Below are positions 23,363 through 33,081 of a stretch of DNA of 64,000 bases, one piece after another (positions within the stretch are counted from its first letter, which is position 1; the number at the start of each line of letters is the position of its first letter). Source of the stretch: Triticum aestivum (Eukaryota; Streptophyta; Magnoliopsida; Poales; Poaceae); the NCBI RefSeq assembly GCF_018294505.1, contig NC_057807.1:170094883-170158882 (forward strand), read 5' to 3'. Under the pieces are notes generated by a model. It was not told the DNA's origin, did not search any database, and saw nothing but the letters and a program-made list of their open reading frames with translations. Made by a program: the position numbers and the translations under genes.

Positions 23363-24703
23363 ATGGGTAGGAAACACAAAATACCAAAAAAAATTTAGTT
23401 GTACCTACTGAACCATTGGTTGAAGAACCACTCAAAATCTATCACACTCCTAAAGCTTTTTACTTGGATCATCTTCGATCCCTTTGTGCTCGTGCTGAAA
23501 CCCCCACTAGCTTAGTTGAGGGCAAATCTTTAGATGAGCATCCTTGTTATGTGCAACACCGTATATCTGAAAAAGGGTAACTTTTACTGGATCAAAGTCA
23601 TCGTTTGCAATGCTATGCTTGGAATTTATGTGAAATATATGATTTTACTTGTTGTTCTGAAAACCCTAAGAAACACCTTCCCTCCCAATGTGAGTTTAGT
23701 GATAATGGAATTGTATCTTTGTATCCTAAGGGTGTTTATAATTACTATGATGTTTAACAAATTGAAGAATCTGTTGCTTTTAAGGGTGCTTATGAAATTG
23801 CTTCTTTGATTGAAAATTATGATGCTACTCTCTACAAATCTGAAAATTTTGCCACATTTAAATATTGTTATGATAATTATGCTTCTAATGCCTATGTTAA
23901 ACCATATATTGAGGACTCCTCCGCTGTCCAAGAAGAGACTAATATTTTGCAGGAGTCTATGGAAGAAGAAATTGATGAAACTGTGAGCTCATTGGATTAA
24001 AAAGATGAAGAGGAGAGCGAAGAACAAAAGGAGGAAGAGCGGATTAGCTACCCATGCCCACCTTCTAGTGAGAGTAACTCTTCAACTCATACATTGTTTA
24101 ATTTCCCTTCATGCTTACCGAAGGATGATTGCTATGATGATTGTTATGATCCGTAGATTCTCTTGAAATACCCCTTTTTGATGATGCTTGCTATGCTTGT
24201 GCCAAGATACCAATATGAATTATGCTTATGGAGATGAACTTGCTATAGTTCCTTATGTTAAACATGAAATTGTTGCTATTGCACCCACGCAGGATAGTCC
24301 TATTATCTTTTTGAATTCTCCCGACTACACTATATCAGAGAAGTTTGTGCTTATTAAGGATTTTATTGATGGGTTGCCTTTTACCATTGCACATGATAAT
24401 TTTGATGATTGTGATATGCATGTGCTTGCTGCCCCTACTTGCAATTATTATGAGAGAGGAACTATATCTTCACCTCTCTATGTTTCCAACATGATAAAAT
24501 TGCAAGAAACTGCTTATACTATGCATTGGCCTTTACTTGGTGTGCATGAATTGTTCTTCTATGACATGCCGATGCATAGGAAGAGAGTTATACTTCATTG
24601 TTTCATGATATATGTTACTTTGTGCTCACTACTAAATCACAAATCATTGTTAATTAAAATTGGCTTTGATATACCTTGGGATCCGGGTGGATCCATTACT
24701 TGA
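23363..24703 (+). pseudogene. E4 ORF of unknown function, decayed
   Basis: Begins MGRKHKIPKK at 23363. A stop follows at once because an A-run near 23386 appears one base short; the next frame continues with PTEPLVEEPLKIYHTPKAF. Later stops include several TAA, for example after DETVSSLD (23998-24000). The last open piece (24188-24703, 171 codons) ends with HELFFYDMPMHRKRVILHC, homologous to the E1 ORF end. It also shares a YYExGT...PxYV spacing with E1. No known domain was seen. By position it replaces gag. The coding style is AT-rich and very acidic, unlike the GC-rich gag-pol around it. Confidence 0.6.
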
Positions 24704-27700
24704 GCACTTTATGCCTAGCTTAATGGTTTTGAAAGAAAGCGCTGCCAGGGAGACAACCCGGAAGTTTTAGAGAGTCATTTATTTCTGTTGAAGTGCTTTT
24801 ATATAGTTTAAAAACACAAAATAAAGAGGGGAACCCAAAACTTTTCAAAAAGGAAAGTGAAAGTGAGAGGGACAAGCATTGTTGAAGTGGGGGAGCTCCT
24901 TGTACTTTTTTCGTGCTCACAAAAACTTTGTGAATCTTAATTATAGAAACTTTTCATAACAAATAATTATCCCCTTGTACTATTCCATTTTATTATAAAA
25001 ATAATGTGCCAAGGTTTTCCTTTGGCATGTTTACAACGCTTGTTGGTTTGTACGGTGCTGGACAGAAACTTTGGCTGTAGTGCGCGATTTTACAATTTTC
25101 TACTAGAACGTCAAACGGTTATGATTCTTTTTGCACTGTCTTGATATAAAAATTGTTTATTTTTCCTAATTTTGGTGGAATTTTTGGGGTAACAGAAGTA
25201 TGGTGAATGTTCAGATTGCTACAGACTGTTCTGTTTTTGACAGATTCTGTTTCTGATGCGTAGTTTACTTGTTTTGATGAAACTATCAATTTATATCAGT
25301 GGATTAAACAATGAAAAAGTTATATTGCAGCAAAAACAAAATATGAATTGGTTTGCAACAGTACTTAGAGTAGTGATTTGTTTTATTATACTAACGGATC
25401 TTACCGTGTTTTCTGTTGAAGTTTTGTGTGGATGAAGTGTTTGATCGAGAAAGTCTCGATATGAGGAAAAGGAGGAGAGGCAAGAGCTCAAGCTTGGGGA
25501 TGCCCAAGTCACCCCAAGTAAATATTCAAGGAGACTCAACCGTCTAAGCTTGGGGATGCCTCGGAAGGCATCCCCTCTTTCTTCAACAAGTATCGATATG
25601 TTTTTGGATTTGTTTCGTTCATGCGATATGTGCAAGTCCTGGAGCGTCTTCTGCATTTAGTTTTCACTTTTATTTTATGCACCATTCTGGTATGAGATAG
25701 TCCTTGGTTGATTTATAGAATGCTCATTGCACCTAACTTAAATCTTTTTGAGTATGGGTTTATAGAATGCTTCATGTGCTTCACTTATATCATTTGAAGT
25801 TTGGATTGCCTGTTTCTCTTCACATAGAAAACCGCCATTTGTAGAATGCTCTTTTGCTTCACTTATATTTGTTGGAGCGTGGGCATATCTTTTGTAGAAA
25901 TAATTAAACTCTCTTGCTTCACTTATATCTATTTAGAGAGATGACAGGAATTGACCGCTCACATGGTTAGTCATAAAATCCTACATAAAACTTGTAGATC
26001 ACCGAATATGATATATTTGATTCCTTGCAATAGTTTTGCGATATAAAGGTGGTGATATTACAGTCATGCTAGTGAGTGACTGTGGATTGTAGAAATACTT
26101 GTGTTGAAGTTTGTGATTCTCGTAGCATGCACGTATGGTGAACCGTTATGTAACAAAGTTGGAGCATGAGGTATTTATTGATTGTCATCCTTATGAGTGG
26201 TGGTCGGGGACGAGCGATGGTCTTTTCCTACCAATCTACCCCCCTAGGAGCATGCACGTAGTAATTTGTTTTGATGACTAATAGATTTTTGCAATAAGTA
26301 TGTGAGTTCTTTATGACTAATGTTGAGTCCATGGATTATACGCACTCTCACCCTTCCATCATTGCTAGCCTCTTCGGTACCGTGCATTGCCGTTTCTCAC
26401 CTCGAGAGTTGGTGCAAACTTCGCCGGTGCATCCAAACCCCGTGATACAATACACTTTATCACACATAAGCCTCCTTATATCTTCCTCAAAACAGCCATC
26501 ATACCTACCTATCATGGCATTTCCATAGCCATTCCGACTTATATTGCCATGCAACTTCCATCATCATCATATACATGACTTGAGCATTCATTGTCATATT
26601 GGTTTGCATGATCGTAAGATAGCTAGCATGATGTTTTCATGGCTTGTCCATTTTTTGATGTCATTGCTACGCTAGATCATTGCACATCCCGGTACACCGC
26701 CGGACGCATTCATATAGTCATATCTTTGTTCTAGTATCGAGTTGTAATATTGAGTTGTAAGTAAATAAAAATGTGATGATCATCATTATTAGAGGATTGC
26801 CCCAGTGAGGAATGGATGATGGAGACTATGATTCCCCCACAAGTCGGAATGAGACTCCGGACTTTATGAAAAATAAAAGAGGGCAAAGAAGCCCAAATAA
26901 AAAAAAGAGGCCAAAGAAGCCCACCAAAAAAGAGAAAATAAAAAAATGAGAGAAAAGGAGGGAAGGGGCAATGTTACTATCCTTTTACCACACTTGTGCT
27001 TCGAAGTAGCACCATGTTCTTCATAGAGAGAGTCTCCTATGCTTTCACTTTCATATACTAGTGGGAATTTTCATTATAGAACTTGGCTTGTATATTGCGA
27101 TGATGGGCTTCCTCAAATGCCCTAGGTCTTCATGAGCAAGCAAGTTGGATGCACACCCACTTAGTTTCAGTTTGAGCTTTCATACACTTATAGATCTTAG
27201 TGCATTTGTTGCATGGCAATCTCTACTCCTCGCATTGACATCAATTGATGGGCATCTCCATAGCCCGTTGATGAGCCGCGTTGATGTGAGACTTTCTCCC
27301 TTTTTGTCTTCTCCACATAACCCCCACCATCATATTCTATTCCACCCATAGTGTTATATCCATGGCTCACGCTCATGTATTGCGTGAAAGTTGAAAAGGT
27401 TTGAGAACGTCAAAAGTATGAAACAATTGCTTGGCTTGTCATCGGGGTTGTGCATGATTTGAATATTTTGTGTGATGAAGATGGAGCATAGCCAGACTAT
27501 ATGATTTTGTAGGGATAAATTTCTTTGGCCATGTTGTTTTGAAAAGACATGATTGCTTTATTAGTACGCTCAAAGTATTATTGTTATTATGTCAAATGAT
27601 AGACTATTGCTTTGAATCACTCATGTCTTAATATTCATGCCATTACTAGATATATGATCATGATTATGCTAGGTAGCATTCCACATCAAAAATTATCTCT

Positions 27701-27736
27701 TTTTATCATTTACCTACTCGAGGACGAGCAGGAATT
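24704..27736 (+). other. E4 non-coding 3' region
   Basis: About 3 kb without a supportable gene. It begins with a GCTGCCAGGGAGACAACCCGG stretch like that downstream of the E1 ORF. Two PPT-like words are at 25490-25503 and 25546-25559. Several loosely repeated TTTATAGAATGCT...GCTTCACTTATAT units lie at about 25715-25930. A purine-rich AAAGAGGCCAAAGAAGCCC stretch is at about 26870-26960. Confidence 0.55.
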
Positions 27737-27750
27737 AAGCTTGGGGATGC
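27737..27750 (+). other. E4 polypurine tract
   Basis: AAGCTTGGGGATGC directly before the 3' LTR (TGATACG...). The same 14 bases recur at seven other places in E1 and E4. Confidence 0.75.
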
Positions 27751-29268
27751 TGATACGTCTCCGTCGTATCTATAATTTTTGGTTGTTCCATGCCAATATT
27801 ATTCAACTTTCATATACTTTTGGCAACTTTTTATACTATTTTTGGGACTAACATATTGATCCAGTGCCCAGTGCCAGTTCCTGTTTGTTGCATGTTTTAT
27901 GTTTCGCAAAAACCCAATATCAAACAAAGATCAAACGGGATAAAAATGGACGGAGATTATTTTTAGGAATATTTATGATTTTTGGGAAGAAAAGCCAATG
28001 AGAGACGGTGCCCGAGGGGGCCACGATGCAGGGGGCGCGCCCCTGACCCTCGTGGGGACCCCGTAAGGCGGTTGACACACTTCTTTTGCCGCAAGAAAGC
28101 TAATTTTCGGAGAAAAATCTGGGTGAAAGTTTCAGTCCAATCGGAGTTACGGATCTCTGGTTATAAAAGAAATGGTGAAAGGGCAGAATCTGGGAACGCA
28201 GAAACAGACAGAGACAGAGAGACAGATCTAATCTCGGAGGGGCTCTCTCCCCTCTCCAGCCATGGGAGCCAAGGACCAGAGGGGAAGCCCTTCTCCCATC
28301 TAGGGAGAAGGTCAAGGAAGAAGAAGAAGAAGGGGCTCTCTCTCTCCCCCTTGCTTCCGGTGGCGCTGGAACGCCACCGGGGGCCATCATCATCACCACG
28401 ATCTACACCAACACCTCCATCATCTCCACCAACATCTCCATCACCTTCCCCCATCTATATTCAGCGGTCCACTCTCCCGCAACCCGCTGTACCCTCTACT
28501 TGAACATGGTTCTTTATGCTTCATATTATTATCCAATGATGTGTTGCCATCCTATGATGTCTGAGTAGATTTTCGTTGTCCTACCGGTGATTGATGAATT
28601 GCTATGATTGGTTTAATTTGCTTGTGGTTATGTTGCTATCCTATTGTGCCCTCCGTGTCGCACAAGCATGAGGGATTCCCGCTGTACGGTGTTGCAATAT
28701 GTTCATGATTCGCTTATAGTGGGTTGCTTGAGTGACAGAAGCATAAACTCGAGTAAGGGGTTGTGGCGTATGGGATAAAGGGGACTTGATGCTTTAATGC
28801 TATGGTTGGGTTTTACCTTAATGATCTTTAGTAGTTGCGGATGCTTGCTAGAGTTCCAATCATGAGTGCATATGATCCAAGAAGAGAAAGTATGTTAGCT
28901 TATGACTCTCCCACATAAAACTTTCTATCGGTCTAGTAAAGTAGTCAATTGCTTAGGGACAATTTCACAACTCCTACCACCCCTTTTCCACACTTGCTAT
29001 ATTTACTTTATTACTTCTTTATCTAAATAGCCTCTACTTTTTATTTACGTGTTATTTATTATCTTGCAAACCTATCATATTACACCTACAAAGTACTTCT
29101 AGTTTCATACTTGTTTTAGGTAAAGCGAACGTTAAGCGTGTGTAGAGTTGTATCGGTGGTCGATAGAACTTGAGGGAATATTTGTTCTACCTTTAGCTCC
29201 TCGTTGGGTTCGACACTCTTACTTATCGAAAAAGGCTACAACTGATCCCCAACACTTGTGGGTTATCA
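27751..29268 (+). repeat. E4 3' LTR
   Basis: 1,518 bp, TGATACGTCTCC...GGGTTATCA, followed by TSD CCTAC. It retains the TATA segment missing from the 5' LTR. Confidence 0.9.
28161..28169 (+). promoter_or_regulatory. E4 3' LTR TATA box
   Basis: TTATAAAAG within the 23-bp segment that the 5' LTR lacks. It is the only strong TATA-like word noticed in this part of the LTR. Confidence 0.6.
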
Positions 29269-31255
29269 CCTACTTCTTGTCGCGGCCCCGGGCGGGCCTC
29301 TCCTGCTGATTATCCTTTCCGTGGCGGCCTCCTTGGCCGCCACGCTTCTTGCTGGATCCTTCGGCACCCTCTTGGCCCTTCTCCTTGTCCCCCCACTCAT
29401 TCTCGGCTTTCTGCTTCTCAGCGAGCAGCTCAACTTGCCGGCAGTTTTGGAGGTCGTGGCCATTGGCGCGGTGGATCTTGCAATACTACTTGTCGGAGCC
29501 CCCTGACTTGTCGGCAGCCGCCAAGGTCCGGCAAGCGGCACACCTGGCAACCTCCTTGTCGGGGTCACTTGCCTTGGCCTTCTTGGCAGTGCCGGTGTTG
29601 TCGGAACCCTCAACGGCAAGCACGGTCTTGCCCTTGCATTTCCTGTTACGGCGCCGACCATTCTTTGCTGGGGCGGCGGTGTCATCCATGGAGTCGGTTT
29701 CCGCGTCGGCATCCTTACCGGGGTACTTCCTCCCCTCTTTAGCTCGAGTGCACCGATCGGCTAGAACATAAAGTTCGGCCACATCCTTGACTTTGTTCAT
29801 CGCCAGCTCCTCGTGCATCTTGCGGTTGCGCACATTCTGATGGAATGCACTAATCATGGCGGCAGGATGAACATCTGGGATGTTGTACTGCACTCGGCTG
29901 AACCTCTGGATGTACTTGCGCAAGTTTTCTCCTCCCATCTGGGGGATGATATGCAAATCGCTCACTTGGCCATGAGCTTGGTGGCCTCCAGTAAAGGCGC
30001 CAACAAACTCATGACATAGCTCCGACCAGGAAGAAATGGAGTCCACCAGTAAGTGCATCAACCATGACATAACATTAGGCTTGAGTGCCAACGGGAAGTA
30101 ATTGGCAAGCACCTTATCGTCAAGGCCCCCAGCAACTTGCATCGCGATGGTGTAGATGCTAAGGAACTCCGACGGGTGAGTCTTGCCATTGTACTTCTCG
30201 CCAACATCGGGCTTGAACGTGTGGTGGGAGGGCCACTGGAACTGCCGTATCTCACGGGTGAATGCCGGACAACCCACCTTGTAGGGTAGGCCACCGTAGC
30301 CTCCAAGTGCTGGGTGGTCCATAGCGGGCCCTGCCCGCCTGTCCGACTGGTGGCGCGCATCATGCCGGCGCTCGATGGTGGTTCGGGCGTCTTCATGGGC
30401 TCGCTCTTGAAGAACTTGACGTTGGTTGCAGTGGGTCCGCGGATCGGACGACGCTATGGAGATATCATCACGAGCGTCGCCGCGATGGGTCGACACCCGT
30501 GGTGGCCGGTGTGGAGGAGGAGAGTGCATCGTGGCTGCATCGCCCCTGGCCCGTCCACCGCTGGCATGCGGTGGCTAGACGGAGCGATGGCCTACGGGCC
30601 CCGCTAGTCGCGGCTCATCTTTGTTGGCGATGCCGACGAGGCTCCAGACGCTCCATTTGTCGAGCTTATACGCAGCAGGAGGGAAGTCGAGGAGCAACTG
30701 CGCGCGCCAGAGCTTCTTCTGGTGTGAGCGGCAGCAAAACCTGCGTGGACCGTGATGCGCTTCGACTTCGAAGCACGTTAGAAGGAGCCCTATCACGGCC
30801 TTGCGGCTGTCCGCCGTTTTCACCAGCACCTCGGCGTGCATGCTGGCCCTCCTCGTCATGTGAAGGGCGCATGTGACTCTTCCCGGGGCGGCGCCCAGGG
30901 TCACCACCAAGGCGGCGCTGCTCATCGCGCACAACCTGAGAAGAGCACGTTGTGGGTGCTGGTGTTGGTGTCTTGGAGGTCGCCGCACCATCATTTGGCG
31001 GCACAACGACGCTGCTGGAGGGCCCTGCGCCGCCTGCGGGGGGCCCAACTCCGTCTCTGGAGTTTGTGGCATGTGGCTCGTCACCTGGCGTACGAACGGC
31101 GCCGCTCACCATGCCCGGGCTGCCAGGGTGGTGTGGATGTTCGCGGGCCGCACCACGGGTTCTTTCCGCGACTGGCCCGCTACTGGTTCGCACTGGTACA
31201 GAACTTCGGTCCCGGATGAACCGATCGCCGTGGTCGTTTTCTTCTTGGGAGCCAT
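29269..31255 (-). pseudogene. E2 gag
   Basis: Minus strand, ATG at 31255 (MAPKKKTTTAIGSSG). One frame runs to the E4 insertion. A Pro/His-rich N-terminus is followed by the retrotransposon gag core (about 30240-29800) with FKPDVGEKYNG, PLALKPNVMSWLMHL and NLRKYIQRFSRVQYNIPDV. A Lys-rich tract and a zinc knuckle YCKIHRANGHDLQNC (C-x2-H-x4-H-x4-C, about 29482-29441) come next. Stops in this frame are TGA 31106-31108, TAG 30575-30577, TAG 29486-29488 and TAG 29270-29272 at the E4 junction. Gag would form the virus-like particle and bind RNA. Frame continuity with protease across E4 implies a single Gag-Pol reading frame. Confidence 0.85.
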
Positions 31256-31310
31256 GGTGACGAAGAACTATGCTACCAGCTGCTAAACCAAATTCTCACT
31301 ACTGAGACCC

Positions 31311-31329
31311 TCCTACCTGGCGCGCCAAA
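31311..31329 (-). other. E2 primer-binding site
   Basis: Minus-strand TTTGGCGCGCCAGGTAGGA just inside the LTR. It is the same PBS class as E3 and E8. It contains the palindrome GGCGCGCC. Confidence 0.7.
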
Positions 31330-31331
31330 TA

Positions 31332-32479
31332 TGCCAGTGGGAAATGACACCTATGGGATCACAAGAATCCCTACTACGATTGCGGGGCGGGGGGTGGTGA
31401 GAAGATCGGGATTAGCAGTCAGTATGAGCACGCGGGTCGTTACCCTGGTTCAGGCTGCGAGAATGCGTAATACCCTAGTCCTGCTTTGATGTGTATATCT
31501 GTGTTCTTGGAGTTCTTGAGCTAGCTACAATGAGCGTATCTTGTCCAAAGGTACGAATCCTTCTCCTGGATGCCTTGGGTCTCCTTTTATAGGCATGGGG
31601 ATCGCCACAGTGGCACACAAGAGGTGGCATCGGGGTACTGTGATTAAGCCTATCGCTTGCCATTACGGGACAAGGCGCATTTAATGTGCCCCTGACGTGT
31701 CCCCTCCACTTTACCGCCGCTTCGCCCTGCCTCGACACGCGCCTGGGCCAGCGAGGCGGTCAGCACCATGTAGGTTGGCAGGCTGCTGAGGTGGCACGGT
31801 GATAGGGCCTTCACAAAGATTTGCATGCCTCCATGTAGGCATGCGCTGAGTTGGCCGAGAAGCCTCATGCAGACACACATGTGCCTGCCCAGCTAGTGGG
31901 TTGGCAGCTGCATGGGAGCGGTGACAGAAGCTTGGCGGGTGCGGTCCTGGCTGTGGCCTCGTCGACGTCCTTGGCAAGGGACTTGCCGGGGCTCCGGCAA
32001 GGGTCTTGCCGTGGCGTTGCGGTCGTCCCCGGCAAGGATCTTGCCGGGGGTCTTGTCGGTTTCCTCGGCAAGGATCTCGCCGAGTTTCGTCGTCTTCTAA
32101 TCTTGTTCTGATTTGGAATGCCCTTGTCTTCAGAAAGATCTGCATGCCATCACTAAGGCGCCTCCCGAGGCCCGGTCCCAACGCGGTTGGGGACGCTGGA
32201 GAAACTAGGGCCCAAGGGTGGCGCGCCCTGCTGGCGTCAGGTAGGCAGCCCCGGCAAGGTCCTTGTCGGGGCTGTGGAGGCCGCCCCAGCAAGGGTCTTT
32301 CCGGGGGAAGCCACTTCGCGTTCTTTCTCCTTATGCCTCTGTCTTGGCGTTGCTTTGGCCATCCCGCGGCTTTGATTTCCTATCTCTGCCCCTACTTAAG
32401 TGTGTCATTGGGCGCAGCTCTGACTGCCCGTGCACAAATAAGCGGTACAAAGGAGCTCCCCTACTTTGGTACACCGACA
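31332..32479 (-). repeat. E2 5' LTR
   Basis: 1,148 bp, TGCCAGTGGG...TACACCGACA on the plus strand. A minus-strand TATA box (CCTATAAAAGG) lies at about 31583-31592. The right flank is E5 (GAGCT at 32480-32484); the matching 3' LTR is outside the window. Confidence 0.8.
31971..32306. repeat. Cluster of GGCAAGG-N-CTTGCC palindromes in E2 LTR
   Basis: Six imperfect inverted repeats of one theme, centred near 31980, 32003, 32039, 32074, 32260 and 32295. The best has ten-base perfect arms (CCCCGGCAAG, three-base loop, CTTGCCGGGG). E6's LTR has a related GCCGGGCAAGCCTTGCCGGGC at about 45686. Confidence 0.75.
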
Positions 32480-32942
32480 GAGCTCGAAAAAAAGAAAACA
32501 ATACCTAGATTAGTGATGGACGAGTTGCTAGATAAACCATGCCCAACACACTCGGTGTTGCTAGACGCAAACCCGACCCACAAACTTCGATCCTGTTGGG
32601 TGGTAAGACAAGTGGCCAAATATGGCGAGCCAATCTTGGGACTTACACCTCCAGATATGCAGTCCACGACTTCACCACGGGACCATAATGTCCTTACGAT
32701 ATACAAGACGTTCTCCTCAAACAATAAAAGGAAAAAGGCTCTATGAGAGCTCAACAAAATTTATCAAGTGATGGACGCACAACTGTGGGCAGCTGCGCCT
32801 ATTACCTTCAATCAGAAGGACGAGCCAAGTCCTCATAGCAATCACGCACCGGCCGCACTGGTCCTCGGCCCCATTGTCGATGGTTTTCGGCTGACTAAAG
32901 TGGTGATGGACGGGGGCAGCGGCCTCAACCTCATCTACGAGG
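32480..32942 (+). pseudogene. E5 fragment: gag end and protease start
   Basis: Plus-strand remnant of the oldest layer. It encodes a gag C-terminal segment with a Cys/His pattern (LDKPCPTHS...HKLRSCWVVRQ). After a TGA (AL-stop-ELNKIY, about 32743) it continues APITFNQKDEPSP...LVLGPIVDGFRLTK to the retropepsin motif VVMDGGSGLNLIYE. E6 begins within the next codon at 32943. The left edge is the E2 LTR. D-G-G-S corresponds to the catalytic D-T-G. It is a Tat-like gypsy; the rest of E5 lies outside the window on both sides. Confidence 0.8.
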
Positions 32943-33081
32943 TGTCGCGATAAACCACAGCCACCTATGGGACCAGGAGGCCCCTTGCTGGTTCGGCAGA
33001 GGGACGTTGCCTTGCACAGAGAGCAGACGAGCGTGATGTAGCACAACAAAGATCACATAGGTAGTTTTACCCAGGTTTGGG
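32943..33081 (-). repeat. E6 3' LTR, portion left of element A
   Basis: Starts TGTCGCGATAAACC and ends at the TSD TTGGG (33077-33081) of element A, within a CCCAGGTTTGGG word typical of these LTRs. Confidence 0.75.

Larger units (their letters stand above)
21727..29268 (+). mobile_element. E4: non-autonomous gypsy-type LTR element
   Basis: Complete plus-strand element of 7,542 bp with LTRs 21727-23238 and 27751-29268. The PBS is at 23250-23267 and the PPT at 27737-27750. It lies in E2 between gag and protease. The TSDs read CCTGC (21722-21726) and CCTAC (29269-29273); the single difference is the CAG/TAG change described in the findings. No gag-pol motifs are present. Its only ORF is broken. 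It shares PBS type, LTR start (TGATACGTCTCC), PPT word and an ORF motif with E1. Confidence 0.9.
11290..32479 (-). mobile_element. E2: Tat-like gypsy element broken by E4, E3 and E0
   Basis: Minus-strand element read from its 5' LTR (31332-32479) through PBS (31311-31329), gag (31255-29269), protease and linker (21726-20793), reverse transcriptase (20792-19710) and RNase H (12451-11290). E4 splits it between gag and protease, E3 within the RT-RNase H connection, and E0 after RNase H. Removing the insertions at their TSDs leaves one long frame. Apart from one frameshift near 11565 it is broken only by stop codons: eight TAG and two TGA. Integrase and the 3' LTR are not in the window. Confidence 0.85.

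Noticed and set aside
29258..29506. Plus-strand ORF of 82 codons that looks like a multi-pass membrane protein
   Set aside because: It is the antisense shadow of the Lys/Glu/Gly-rich E2 gag tail and begins inside the E4 LTR.
31971..32306. Spaced palindromic repeats that might suggest a CRISPR array
   Set aside because: Units are imperfect, irregularly spaced, inside an LTR of a plant element, with no cas genes.
32006..32746. Plus-strand ORF of 246 codons treated as one gene
   Set aside because: It fuses E2 LTR sequence to the E5 fragment; only the part after 32480 is genuine E5 coding.
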